64,000 nucleotides of DNA from Bacteroidales bacterium UBA1714 (GTDB lineage: Bacteria; Bacteroidota; Bacteroidia; Bacteroidales; Paludibacteraceae): the NCBI GenBank assembly GCA_002317295.1, contig DCIY01000007.1, positions 32,054 through 96,053 on the forward strand, read 5' to 3'. Positions 1 through 9,007 of the stretch are shown here, one piece after another. A program made the translations under genes and the position numbers. How positions within the stretch are numbered: the stretch's first letter is position 1; every line of letters starts with the position of its first letter. The notes beneath the pieces were generated by a model that worked only from the letters and a program-made list of their open reading frames with translations, made no database searches and was not told where the DNA came from.

Positions 1-164
1 ACCAGCAAACTCTCGTACTGTTTGTTTAAGCTGTCCAACTGTTGTTGAACACCTGCCAATTCCGGCATTTGGGTGAATAACTCCTGTGTGTTAACATGAC
101 CATACTTTTGCGCATTGGCCAACATTGGCAATGCCAGAGCAATGAGGATAATTAGTTTTTTCAT
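1..164 (-). CDS. OmpH/Skp-family periplasmic chaperone, partial
   Basis: The minus strand reads an open frame from an ATG at 162-164 to the window edge, so only about 54 N-terminal residues are visible. It begins with a typical signal peptide (MKKLIILIALALPMLANAQ) followed by YGHVNTQELFTQMPEL, the usual first strand and helix of OmpH/Skp proteins. Skp-family chaperones hold unfolded outer-membrane proteins in the periplasm and hand them to BamA. It lies 25 bp behind another OmpH gene and in the same direction as bamA, the usual Bacteroidota arrangement of bamA followed by two skp-like genes. The C-terminal coiled coil is outside the window. Confidence 0.85.
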   Translation of the reverse strand, partial: MKKLIILIALALPMLANAQKYGHVNTQELFTQMPELAGVQQQLDSLNKQYESLL

Positions 165-189
165 TGTAGTAAAAATTTATTGTGTAAAA

Positions 190-714
190 TTATTTTGAGC
201 CTAATTTTTGCAATACCTGATCGGAAATATCCAACTTATTGGACATATAAATCAATCCGGGATCTGCTGTGCGATCTTTAACGATATCATAATGTTTGTC
301 GGACGCTATTTCCTGAATCGCTGCATAAACTTCATCCTGTATCGGTTTGAGCAGCGCTTCGCGTTTTTTATACAATTCACCATCCTGACCAAAGTATTTA
401 CGTTTAAGTTCCAGCACTTCGTTTTCCTTAGCGACAATCTCATCCTCGCGTTGCTGACGCATTTCCTCACTGAGAAAAATTTGTTCCGTTTGGTAATTGG
501 AAGCCAGCACCCGAGCCTGTTGCTCCAATGTTTCTATCTCTTTTTGCCACCGTTTGGAAATCAGGGTCAATTGATCATTGGCCGACTCATACTGAGGAAG
601 ATTTTTGAGGATATACTGCAAATCCACATATGCTACCGAGCAGGAGGCTTTTTGGGCCATTAGGTATTCTCCCATCAGGGAAAGCATCAGAAAAAGGATA
701 ATCGTTTTTTTCAT
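190..714 (-). CDS. OmpH/Skp-family periplasmic chaperone
   Basis: This 174-residue protein has a signal peptide ending near MAQ (residues 19-21), then SVAYVDLQYILKNLPQYESA, the conserved OmpH start. A long charged helix follows (about residues 45-125), predicted to form the coiled-coil arms that cradle unfolded outer-membrane proteins. Its length matches the family. The start lies only 6 bp after the bamA stop, so the two are probably co-transcribed and act in the same assembly pathway. A second, related gene follows directly, so this looks like a tandem paralogue pair. Family assignment is firm; the exact clients are not known from sequence. Confidence 0.9.
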   Translation of the reverse strand: MKKTIILFLMLSLMGEYLMAQKASCSVAYVDLQYILKNLPQYESANDQLTLISKRWQKEIETLEQQARVLASNYQTEQIFLSEEMRQQREDEIVAKENEVLELKRKYFGQDGELYKKREALLKPIQDEVYAAIQEIASDKHYDIVKDRTADPGLIYMSNKLDISDQVLQKLGSK

Positions 715-720
715 ACATTA

Positions 721-3324
721 TTATAATTCTTGTCCCAAAACAAAGTGGAATTGGCTGCCGCCATATTGTTTACTGCCATTAATTTCATCAAAGCCCCATC
801 CCCAATCTATACCGAGCAAGCCAAACATCGGCAGGTAGACGCGTACACCCACACCGGCACTACGTTTAAGGTCAAACGGGTTATATTTGCCAATGGTAGA
901 GAAGCAGTTACCGGCTTCCAGGAAGGTTAAAGCCCAAATGGTAGCATTCTGCTCCAAACAAACGGGGTAACGCAATTCCATGGTGTATTTATTGTACACA
1001 TAACCCATATTGCGGCCCGTAGTCGCATCGTAAGGCGTCAATGATCCGGAAGAATAACCACGCATGGCTATATATTCCGTAGAGTAGCTTGTATAACTGG
1101 ACATACCATCACCACCCATATAGTAAGACTCAAACGGAGATTTGGTATACTCGTTATAATTACCCAAATAACCAAATTCAGCACGTGCCATCAGCACCAA
1201 TTTGCCATCCGGCGTTAGCGGTGTGAACACCTTTCCGGAAGCTTTCAGTTTGTAGTACTCAATGAGATGATAGCGTTCATTGGTGGTCATTTGCTCAAAC
1301 TGCTCATCGGTAATATGCATGATGGCCGAATACGGCGGAGTTATCTTGCATCCCAAAATGAACTGTGAACCACGGCGAGTATAAATGGGGTTATCAATAC
1401 TGGAGCGTGACAATTGGACATTCAGGGCGAAGTTATGACTGGTACCATCGGTAACCAACAGGTACGGCCAGTCTTTCATCATATACATCTGGTAACTTAA
1501 TTCGGCATACAGTGAGAAATAGTCATCTGGCCATTTGAGTCGTTTACCATATCCCACACTTACGCCAAAGGTGCGCAAATACTTATCGGGATCAGCCTCT
1601 GATTCCTGCAACTGCTGATAGTAATCAGAATTACCGGTGTAGTAGTAACTGGAATAATAGGTACTGTACAGGTTTTGATAAGCCTGGTAATAACGATCGG
1701 AATAACCTGTTTGGGATGCGTAATAAATACTGGCACTTAAAGAGTTTGGGCGCTTACCACCCAACCAGGGCTCCATAAAGCTCATGCTGACGGAGGTATA
1801 GTACACACCATTGGTTCGCGCATTGATGGAAAAAGTTTGTCCCTCACCCTGAGGTACAATGCGGTAGGCTTTTTTGTTAAACAGGTTTTGAATGGCAAAG
1901 TTGGTAAATTTCAATCCCAACGAGCCTACCAGACCCGTAGCACCCCAACCGAGAGAGAACTCCACCTGGTCAGACGATTTGGTTTCCAACTGGTAGGTAA
2001 TATCCACGGTACCATCTTCGGGGTTGGGTTGAATATCCGGCACCAAATGTTCCTGGTCAAAGTGTCCCATTTGGGCCAACTCACGCAACGAACGCATGAT
2101 ATCCGATTGACTATACAACTGACCGGGTTTGGTATATAGTTCACGGCGAACCACATGCTCATATACGCGGGTATTTCCCTGAATGTGAATGGCGTTGATG
2201 GTAGCAGGACGTCCCTCATACATACGCATTTCGAAATCGATGGAATCGTTTTCGATTTTAACTTCTACCGGATCCACATTAAAGAACAGATAGCCCTGGT
2301 CGGTATATAGTTTTGCCACGGCATCGTCATCTTCCTGGAGTCGTTTATTCAAATGTTTAAGGTTGTACACATCTCCATGTTTGATTCCCAAAATCTGGTT
2401 CAGGTACTCGTAAGGATAAACGGTATTTCCCACCCAACTTATATCACGGATATAGTATTTATCTCCCTCATGAATAGTCATATAGACATCGACGCGAGTG
2501 GGATCTTCCTGATTAGGTACCACGCTATCAGCCACGATATAGGCATCGCGGTAACCTATCTCGTTATACTTTTCTATAACAGCCGTTTTATCTTTTTCAA
2601 ACTCCTCATCGACAAACTTTTTGGTACGGAAAAGGTTGATAATATTATTGTCATTGGTTTTTTTCATTGCACGATTGATTTGGTCATGAGACAACGCCTG
2701 GTTACCAGTGATAATAAGGTTGCCCACCTTGGTTTTCTCCTTTTTATCCACATCAACCAACACCCGTACATAACCAGGATGATCTACATCATCTTTTTGG
2801 AATACACGGACCTCAGTACGATGGTACCCTTTTTCGGAAAAATATTTCTTAATCACCGTTTTTGCACGGTCTGCAATGTTTGGAGTCATTTGGTTGCCCT
2901 TGGTAATACCCACCTTCACCTCCAAATCTTCCTGTTCATTTTTCTTAAGTCCACGGTAGGTAATTTCTGATACGCGAGGACGCTGGTTCAGCTGGATTTC
3001 CAACCACACCTTACCATCTTGTATCTTAGTGGCAACAATCTTCACGTCCGAAAACAATCCTTGTTTCCAGAATCGGCGAATCGCTTTAGTGACCTGGTCA
3101 CCCGGCACCTGAATTTTATCCCCCACGGCCAAACCGGAGAAACCGATGAGCACGAAGTCCTCGTAATCCGAAGCACCCGTCACCGTAATATCTGCAATCT
3201 CATACGTATTGCGCTGGTAGGTATATTCTATATCAGGCACGCTGTCGGTTTGCGCCATCACGGGGCAAACAAACATCAGCAGCAGGGATAATAATTTAAA
3301 GAATCTGCTCACTTGTTTTTCCAA
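721..3324 (-). CDS. bamA: Outer membrane protein assembly factor BamA
   Basis: BamA is the central Omp85 barrel that inserts beta-barrel proteins into the outer membrane. The 867-residue product has a signal peptide (to about residue 25, VCPVMAQ), a stretch of consecutive POTRA domains over roughly residues 30-440 (for example FSGLAVGDKIQVPG, YNEIGYRDAYI, GNTVYPYEYLNQILGIKHGD, GNTRVYEHVVRRELYTKPGQ), and a C-terminal 16-strand barrel. The region before the barrel end contains MRGYSSGS, the Omp85 (V/I)RG(Y/F) lid-lock motif. The C terminus FHFVLGQEL lacks an obvious terminal aromatic but otherwise fits. The start overlaps the uppS stop by 29 bp. Many Tyr-rich barrel loops (about residues 545-570) are lineage-specific. 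Confidence 0.95.
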   Translation of the reverse strand: MEKQVSRFFKLLSLLLMFVCPVMAQTDSVPDIEYTYQRNTYEIADITVTGASDYEDFVLIGFSGLAVGDKIQVPGDQVTKAIRRFWKQGLFSDVKIVATKIQDGKVWLEIQLNQRPRVSEITYRGLKKNEQEDLEVKVGITKGNQMTPNIADRAKTVIKKYFSEKGYHRTEVRVFQKDDVDHPGYVRVLVDVDKKEKTKVGNLIITGNQALSHDQINRAMKKTNDNNIINLFRTKKFVDEEFEKDKTAVIEKYNEIGYRDAYIVADSVVPNQEDPTRVDVYMTIHEGDKYYIRDISWVGNTVYPYEYLNQILGIKHGDVYNLKHLNKRLQEDDDAVAKLYTDQGYLFFNVDPVEVKIENDSIDFEMRMYEGRPATINAIHIQGNTRVYEHVVRRELYTKPGQLYSQSDIMRSLRELAQMGHFDQEHLVPDIQPNPEDGTVDITYQLETKSSDQVEFSLGWGATGLVGSLGLKFTNFAIQNLFNKKAYRIVPQGEGQTFSINARTNGVYYTSVSMSFMEPWLGGKRPNSLSASIYYASQTGYSDRYYQAYQNLYSTYYSSYYYTGNSDYYQQLQESEADPDKYLRTFGVSVGYGKRLKWPDDYFSLYAELSYQMYMMKDWPYLLVTDGTSHNFALNVQLSRSSIDNPIYTRRGSQFILGCKITPPYSAIMHITDEQFEQMTTNERYHLIEYYKLKASGKVFTPLTPDGKLVLMARAEFGYLGNYNEYTKSPFESYYMGGDGMSSYTSYSTEYIAMRGYSSGSLTPYDATTGRNMGYVYNKYTMELRYPVCLEQNATIWALTFLEAGNCFSTIGKYNPFDLKRSAGVGVRVYLPMFGLLGIDWGWGFDEINGSKQYGGSQFHFVLGQEL

Positions 3325-4036
3325 ATCTACGTTCGCGATGCTGATAATCGACTATCGCATGATAAAACTCCTCTGAGGTGAAATCAGGCCACAAACAAGG
3401 AGTGAAGTATAACTCGGCATATGCCAATTGCCACAACAGGAAATTACTGATTCTCAATTCTCCGCTCGTACGAATCAGCAGATCGGGGTCCGGAATACCG
3501 GCGGTCGTCAAATGCTCGCTGATGGTTTGTTCCGAAATTTGCTCGATCGTCAATTGTCCCTGTAGCACTTTCTGAGCCAAATGGCGCGCCATTTGCGTCA
3601 ATTCCCAGCGGGAAGAATAACTCAATGCCAACACCAGATTCAAACCTGTATTGGAAGATGTCTGCTCAAGACATGCTGCAAACTTAGCACGGGTGGCGTT
3701 GGGAAGTAAATCCAAGTCTCCAATGGTCATGAGGCGCACATTGTTCTTCATGAGCGTCGGAGTCTCCTTGACTATCGTATCCACCAGTAATGTCATCAAA
3801 GCATCCACTTCCTCTTTGGGTCGAGACCAATTTTCCAATGAGAAAGCGTACAGGGTCATATATTCAATACCCAACTCGGCCGCTGCTTCGGTAATTGTGT
3901 GCACAGTCTCTACCCCTTGACGATGGCCAAACATACGCGCCAAACCCTGACGTTTCGCCCAACGTCCGTTACCATCCATAATGATAGCGATGTGACGCGG
4001 TAGGCAATCTGGCTGTATTTGCTGTTTAAAACTCAT
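3296..4036 (-). CDS. uppS: Isoprenyl (undecaprenyl diphosphate) transferase
   Basis: This is a cis-prenyltransferase that extends farnesyl diphosphate with isopentenyl units to make the C55 lipid carrier for peptidoglycan and surface glycans. It shows HIAIIMDGNGRWAKRQG near the N terminus, with the catalytic Asp of the MDGNGRWA motif, then LYAFSLENWSRP, and the C-terminal DLLIRTSGELRISNFLLWQ and RRFGKT motifs. The reading frame opens at 4078, but I prefer the ATG at 4036 (MSFKQQ). This leaves a short overlap with the preceding gene and places the MDGNGRW motif at its usual distance. The order barrel-uppS-bamA-skp is common in Bacteroidota and links lipid carrier supply with envelope assembly. 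Confidence 0.93.
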   Translation of the reverse strand: MSFKQQIQPDCLPRHIAIIMDGNGRWAKRQGLARMFGHRQGVETVHTITEAAAELGIEYMTLYAFSLENWSRPKEEVDALMTLLVDTIVKETPTLMKNNVRLMTIGDLDLLPNATRAKFAACLEQTSSNTGLNLVLALSYSSRWELTQMARHLAQKVLQGQLTIEQISEQTISEHLTTAGIPDPDLLIRTSGELRISNFLLWQLAYAELYFTPCLWPDFTSEEFYHAIVDYQHRERRFGKTSEQIL

Positions 4037-4715
4037 CGTAATCATAACATGCGCGACATACCCGTTTGGACTTGGCAAACTCCACGGAAACGCCCACGCT
4101 CAAGGTTCCTGTCAAATCAAAGTTTAATATATTAGAGCCATTCAACTCGTGCAGGTTATTGTACTCTTTCACATTTTCCAGATTGTCTGCAAAATACAAA
4201 TTGTGCTGCCAAACCAGTTTGAGGTTGCAACGTGGTGCAAACTGCCACTTCACACCCACGCCAAACGGCATGTAGGCACTCAACTTACGCCAATCGCTAT
4301 GGATTGAGGCACCGACCCCCGCCAGGATATAGGGCGAAATCGGTTTCACACGAATATCGTAACTGGTAGCACCAAAACGGAAGAAATTAAACTCCGCAGC
4401 TACGTCCAGGTTGATCAACCGATTGTTCCACGAGCCCAAACTTTTGACAGCAAATCCTGTGCCATCCGTCATGGGTCCTGTAATACGTTGCGTGATTCCC
4501 TTCACCTGAAGGCACCAACGTTGGTCAAAGCGGTAGCGAAAATTGGCTCCATACATCTCTCTCACATTCTGAAAGATATGCTCCGTTGCATCACCCACAT
4601 AGTAACCACAACCGCCCTCGATTCCGACTTCGCACAAGTACATGCGCTCGTCCGCGTAGAGAGCCGTAGACATGGTCACCAAGACCATCCATATAAGAAC
4701 CAATAATTTTCGCAT
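4026..4715 (-). CDS. Outer-membrane beta-barrel protein, DUF6089-like
   Basis: The frame opens at 4793, but the N-terminal 26 codons lack a sensible start. The ATG at 4715 begins a signal peptide (MRKLLVLIWMVLVTMSTALYA), and a good promoter at 4731-4762 would start transcription only about ten bases before it. The remaining roughly 205 residues are alternating amphipathic strands (YRFDQRWCLQVKGITQ, VDVAAEFNFFRFG-like segments, GVGVKWQFAPRCNLKLVWQ) typical of an 8-10-strand barrel. Position upstream of uppS and bamA matches the DUF6089 family in Bacteroidota. The function is not known. The C terminus (RVCRACYDYDEF) runs past the barrel and has two cysteines. Confidence 0.75.
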   Translation of the reverse strand: MRKLLVLIWMVLVTMSTALYADERMYLCEVGIEGGCGYYVGDATEHIFQNVREMYGANFRYRFDQRWCLQVKGITQRITGPMTDGTGFAVKSLGSWNNRLINLDVAAEFNFFRFGATSYDIRVKPISPYILAGVGASIHSDWRKLSAYMPFGVGVKWQFAPRCNLKLVWQHNLYFADNLENVKEYNNLHELNGSNILNFDLTGTLSVGVSVEFAKSKRVCRACYDYDEF

Positions 4716-4730
4716 ACACATAAAAGCGTG

Positions 4731-4762
4731 CAAAGATACAGCTTTTTTTTGGAATACGCAAG
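4731..4762 (-). promoter_or_regulatory. Bacteroidota promoter for the barrel-uppS-bamA-skp operon
   Basis: On the minus strand the -7 box TATCTTTG lies at 4738-4731 and a -33 box CTTG (one mismatch from TTTG) at 4762-4759, separated by 20 bp. This matches the Bacteroidota primary sigma consensus. It supports the start at 4715 and implies a very short leader. Confidence 0.65.
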
Positions 4763-4811
4763 TTTTTTCTGCGAAAAATAAAAAAAACGCCAATTTGTCC
4801 CAATTTCGAGA

Positions 4812-6041
4812 TTATTCTTCGTAGTTTTGGAACAAAAAGTCGTTGTATGGATATCGTTGGATATGGATTTGTTTCACACGTTGATACATCAACTCCCGCA
4901 GGGCATCGATGTTTTGTTTTTGGGCAGCGGAGATAAACAGGCAATCATCCTGTAATTTGGCCATCCATGTGCGTTGTAATTCCTCCAGTGAAATATTTTC
5001 CCGCTGAATGGGTGTCAAATCATCTTCCTCTTTGGGTATGTATGTGAATGCATCGATTTTATTGAATACCACGATAGCAGGTTTTTGTTGATGACATATA
5101 TCGGCAATGGTTTCATTAACAACGCGAAATTGTTCCTCAAAATTAGGGTGGGAGATATCCACCACATGGATCAGCAAATCGGCTTCACGTACTTCGTCCA
5201 ACGTGGATTTAAAACTCTCCACCAAGTGATGGGGCAGTTTGCGAATAAATCCAACGGTATCGCTCAGTAAAAATGGCAGGTTATCAATCGTGACTTTGCG
5301 CACGGTGGTATCCAAAGTAGCAAACAGTTTATTCTCCGCAAACACTTCCGATTTACTCAACAGATTCATCAGGGTCGATTTGCCCACATTGGTATAGCCT
5401 ACCAAAGCTACGCGTACCATTTTGCCTCTATTTTGTCGTTGGGTAGACATTTGACGATCGATGCGTTTGAGTTCCTCGCGGAGCAGGGCAATTCGTTGAC
5501 CGATGATTCGTTTATCGGCCTCTATCTGCGTTTCTCCGGTACCACGATTGGTTCCTCCACCGCCCCGCTGACGATCCAAGTGGGTCCACATACGGGTCAG
5601 CCGCGGAAGCATATATTGCAAGTGGGCCATTTCCACTTGCGTCTTGGCATAAGAAGTTTGGGCTCTTTGAAGGAATATCTCAAGAATGAGAATTGTTCGA
5701 TCCATCACACGAATCTCACAACGGTCTTTGGGATTATCTCGCCAATTAAGGTCTCGTTCTATATTACGAATCTGGCGCGGAGACAGTTCGTCATCAAAGA
5801 TGACCAGATCCACCTGTTTATCCTCATCATGCTGATGTGAAATAATCCATTGACGAATTTCTTCCAGTTTACCGCTGCCCACATACGTATTAGTATCGGC
5901 ACCATTGACCCGTTGAATAAAACGCTTAACGGGCAAAATATCGCGTGTTTCGGACAAAAACGCCAGTTCGTCCAGATACTCATTGGTTCTCTCTTCGGGT
6001 TGTTGGGGCGTAATCAGTCCCACAAGTATTGCTTTTTCCAT
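4812..6041 (-). CDS. hflX: GTPase HflX
   Basis: HflX is a ribosome-associated GTPase that splits stalled 70S ribosomes under stress. The 409-residue protein has the N-terminal HflX domain (about 1-195) with the glycine-rich linker RQRGGGGTNRGTGETQIE, then the G domain with G1 GYTNVGKST, G3 DTVGFI and G4 NKID. A short C-terminal domain ends FLFQNYEE. The length is usual. It starts 6 bp after the polA stop and closes the long minus-strand housekeeping run, although the link to DNA repair genes may be only positional. Confidence 0.95.
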   Translation of the reverse strand: MEKAILVGLITPQQPEERTNEYLDELAFLSETRDILPVKRFIQRVNGADTNTYVGSGKLEEIRQWIISHQHDEDKQVDLVIFDDELSPRQIRNIERDLNWRDNPKDRCEIRVMDRTILILEIFLQRAQTSYAKTQVEMAHLQYMLPRLTRMWTHLDRQRGGGGTNRGTGETQIEADKRIIGQRIALLREELKRIDRQMSTQRQNRGKMVRVALVGYTNVGKSTLMNLLSKSEVFAENKLFATLDTTVRKVTIDNLPFLLSDTVGFIRKLPHHLVESFKSTLDEVREADLLIHVVDISHPNFEEQFRVVNETIADICHQQKPAIVVFNKIDAFTYIPKEEDDLTPIQRENISLEELQRTWMAKLQDDCLFISAAQKQNIDALRELMYQRVKQIHIQRYPYNDFLFQNYEE

Positions 6042-6047
6042 ATATAA

Positions 6048-8339
6048 TCAATGTGCCTCCAACCAATTATCCCCTACTCCACAATCGGCTATCAGCGGAA
6101 TGGACAGATGCACTACATTTTGCATTTGTGAAACCACCAATTCCTGCATTTCCTGTTTTTCATCCTGTGGCACATTAAAATTTAATTCGTCATGTACCTG
6201 CATGATCATTTGGCTCTTCATACCTCGTTCCTGAATCATTTGATGAATGCCAACCATGGCCATTTTAATAATATCCGCTGCGGTGCCTTGAATGGGCGCA
6301 TTCACAGCATTACGTTCGGCAAATGCCCGCACAGTGGCATTTTGGGACAAAATATCGGGCAAATAGCGTTTACGTCCAAAAAGAGTCTGGACATAGCCAT
6401 GCTCCCGAGCAAAGTTTTTTTGGGACTCTATAAATTCGATAATCTTTGGGAACGCCGCAAAATATTCGTCAATCAATGCTTTTGCTTCCGAGCGAGGGCA
6501 ATCGAGTTGTTGTGCCAGGCCAAATGCTGAGATGCCATAGATAATTCCAAAATTGGCGGTTTTCGCTTTGCGTCTTTCCTCTTTGGTAATCTGATCGATG
6601 GGTTTATTAAAAATTTTGGCCGCTGTTGCTGCATGAATATCCTGCCCTTGCAAAAAGGCCTCCTTCATGTGCGGGTCTCGTGAAAGATGGGCCATCAGTC
6701 GCAATTCGATTTGCGAATAATCAGCACTGAGGAAACAGCATCCCTCATCGGGTATGATAGCCTTACGAATGAGTTGGCCTCGTTCTGTACGTACCGGCAG
6801 GTTTTGCAGATTGGGATTACTAGACGAAAGGCGTCCTGTCGCGGTTACCGTTTGATTATAGGTAGTATGGATTTTTCCAGTTTGAGAGTTAATATACCCA
6901 GGTAGGGCCGACACATAGGTAGAGATCAGTTTTTTCAGTTCCCGTTGTTCCAGAATCAGTCCCACGATGGGACTTTTCTCTTTTAAGCCCTGGAGTACAT
7001 CCTCCGAAGTGGAGTATTTGCCGGTTTTTCCCCGTTTAGCCTTGCTATCGAGCCGCAAGTGATCAAACAACACTTCCCCAACCTGGGATGGTGAATTGAC
7101 ATTAAAAGTCTCTCCGGCCTGTTGATAGATAGACTCTTCCAACTGTTGCAACTGTTGTGTCAATGCCACTTCGGCATCGTGCAGGATATTGGTATCAATT
7201 CTGACTCCCGCCTGCTCCATTTGACGCAACACCTGAATCAATGGTTTTTCCACATTCTCATATAAATTCCACAAGGCCGTATCAGCTTGAAGGGCTTGCC
7301 AATCGGGTTCTTTATAAGGATTAAAGGGCACCTCGGGATTAAGCAGATAAGCACACAAACGATTTTCTATGGTATCAAAAGAGGGTGCCGTTGCTCTTGA
7401 TTCATTCTGTAACGGAGCGTTTAGTGGTGCAAATAAGTCCAAAGTGGGTTCCTCTTGCGCATTGAATTCTGCGTGGTTTTTCAGTAGAGACTGAAATTCC
7501 AAATCCTCATATAGGGCACGCAATTGATTCCAGTCACGTGGTTGAAGGATCATATCCTCATCGGCAGTACCTATTTGCTCATCCGATATATCCGTTCGAA
7601 TGGTCGCCAGGAACTTGGAGAAAAGAATTTCTTTCTTTTGGCCGGCCACTTTGGTTTGTAATGCCCCTTTAAGTTCGTGCGTATGCTCCAACAGGTTCTC
7701 CACAGTACCATATTGTTGGAGCAAAGATACGGCCGTTTTTTCTCCCACTCCTTTACAACCGGGTATATTATCGCTGGCATCACCCATGAGTCCCAGTAAA
7801 TCAATGACCTGGTCCGGAGAAGATAATCCATATTTGGCACACACTTCAGCGGGGCCCATTTGTTCAAATCCTCCGCTATGACGAGGGCGATACTGATATA
7901 CATGCTCCCGTACCAATTGGCCATAGTCCTTATCGGGTGTAGCCATAAACACTTCAAAACCTTCGCGTTCAGCACGATGAGCCACGGTACCTATTACATC
8001 ATCTGCTTCAAATCCCCTAACTTCCAAGGTCTGGATACGCATGGCTTGAAGAATCGACTTAATCACAGGCACACTGCGACGAATATCTTCTGGTGTCTCT
8101 TCCCGTTGCGCTTTGTAGGATGCATCTGCCTCATGTCGGAAAGTACCTCCTGGAGGATCAAACGCCACCGCCAAATGAGTGGGGCGGATGCGCCGAATCA
8201 AGTCCTCTAAGGTGGTCACAAAGCCATAGATGGCGGATGTATTTTGCCCTTTCGAGTTCATGCGCGGAACCCGAATAAAAGCATAGTAAGCGCGATATAT
8301 GATGGCGTATGCATCAACTAAGAGTAAGCGTTTATCCAT
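6048..8339 (-). CDS. polA: DNA polymerase I, short form without 3'-5' exonuclease domain
   Basis: The product has about 763 residues, against roughly 900-950 in most bacteria. Numbered from an in-frame ATG four codons earlier: the 5' nuclease occupies about 5-290, with FEADDVIGT (114-122), ATPDKDY (137-143) and GDASDNIPG (190-198) plus the following helix-hairpin-helix. The polymerase domain runs from about 365 to the end, with motif A DYSQIELRL, motif B RRKAKTANFGIIYG and motif C QVHDELNF. Between them only about 65 residues remain (300-365), including RLCAYLLNPE, the relic of the exonuclease domain tail. No DxE exonuclease I motif or YxxxD motif is visible. It should extend DNA and remove primers but not proofread. 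The gene sits directly behind ung, suggesting base-excision repair. There is no sign of a frameshift. Confidence 0.95.
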   Translation of the reverse strand: MDKRLLLVDAYAIIYRAYYAFIRVPRMNSKGQNTSAIYGFVTTLEDLIRRIRPTHLAVAFDPPGGTFRHEADASYKAQREETPEDIRRSVPVIKSILQAMRIQTLEVRGFEADDVIGTVAHRAEREGFEVFMATPDKDYGQLVREHVYQYRPRHSGGFEQMGPAEVCAKYGLSSPDQVIDLLGLMGDASDNIPGCKGVGEKTAVSLLQQYGTVENLLEHTHELKGALQTKVAGQKKEILFSKFLATIRTDISDEQIGTADEDMILQPRDWNQLRALYEDLEFQSLLKNHAEFNAQEEPTLDLFAPLNAPLQNESRATAPSFDTIENRLCAYLLNPEVPFNPYKEPDWQALQADTALWNLYENVEKPLIQVLRQMEQAGVRIDTNILHDAEVALTQQLQQLEESIYQQAGETFNVNSPSQVGEVLFDHLRLDSKAKRGKTGKYSTSEDVLQGLKEKSPIVGLILEQRELKKLISTYVSALPGYINSQTGKIHTTYNQTVTATGRLSSSNPNLQNLPVRTERGQLIRKAIIPDEGCCFLSADYSQIELRLMAHLSRDPHMKEAFLQGQDIHAATAAKIFNKPIDQITKEERRKAKTANFGIIYGISAFGLAQQLDCPRSEAKALIDEYFAAFPKIIEFIESQKNFAREHGYVQTLFGRKRYLPDILSQNATVRAFAERNAVNAPIQGTAADIIKMAMVGIHQMIQERGMKSQMIMQVHDELNFNVPQDEKQEMQELVVSQMQNVVHLSIPLIADCGVGDNWLEAH

Positions 8340-8341
8340 AA

Positions 8342-9007
8342 TTATCCCCATTGAATCGGTGACAGACCATGTTGCTGTAAATAATGGTTAGCCTGCGAAA
8401 AATGTCCGCAGCCAATAAAGCCTCTATAGGCACTCAAAGGACTTGGGTGAACCGAAGTCAGTACCAAATTTTTGTGTCGATCAATATATTGTCCTTTACG
8501 TTGGGCGTAACTGCCCCATAACATATAGACAATATGTTCACGTTTTTGGTTAAGTGCCTCTATAGCAGCATCGGTTAGTTCTTCCCATCCCTTATTCTGA
8601 TGACTGCCAGGTTGATGTGCCTGGACGGTCAATGTAGCATTGAGAAGCAGCACTCCCTGTGTAGCCCAATGTTGCAGATTTCCGGTTGTGGGAATAGGAA
8701 GACCCAGATCGCGGTTCAGTTCTTTGTAGATATTTTCCAAAGATGGCGGTATGCGTACCCCATCATTCACAGAAAAGCACAACCCATTGGCTTGTCCCAC
8801 ATCGTGATAGGGGTCTTGTCCGATAATCACAACACGAACCTTGTCAAATGGACAAGCATCAAACGCATTAAAAATAAGTCCAGCCGGCGGAAAGCACTGT
8901 TTCGTCTGATACTCTCGACGCACAAAGGAAGCAAGCAACTCAAAGTAAGGTTTGTTAAACTCTGGCTGCAGAATTTGTCGCCAACTGTTTTCAATGCGTA
9001 CATTCAT
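8342..9007 (-). CDS. ung: Uracil-DNA glycosylase, family 1
   Basis: Family 1 UDG removes uracil from DNA to start base-excision repair. The 221-residue protein has the water-activating loop GQDPYHD (about residues 63-69, catalytic Asp at 65), the uracil-specificity Phe in GLCFSV, LLLNATLTV, and the minor-groove/leucine loop HPSPLSAYRGF near residue 190 with the catalytic His. Length is typical. The start overlaps the queA stop by one base and the stop lies next to the polA start, so ung and polA are translationally close. This puts excision and resynthesis functions side by side. Confidence 0.97.
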   Translation of the reverse strand: MNVRIENSWRQILQPEFNKPYFELLASFVRREYQTKQCFPPAGLIFNAFDACPFDKVRVVIIGQDPYHDVGQANGLCFSVNDGVRIPPSLENIYKELNRDLGLPIPTTGNLQHWATQGVLLLNATLTVQAHQPGSHQNKGWEELTDAAIEALNQKREHIVYMLWGSYAQRKGQYIDRHKNLVLTSVHPSPLSAYRGFIGCGHFSQANHYLQQHGLSPIQWG

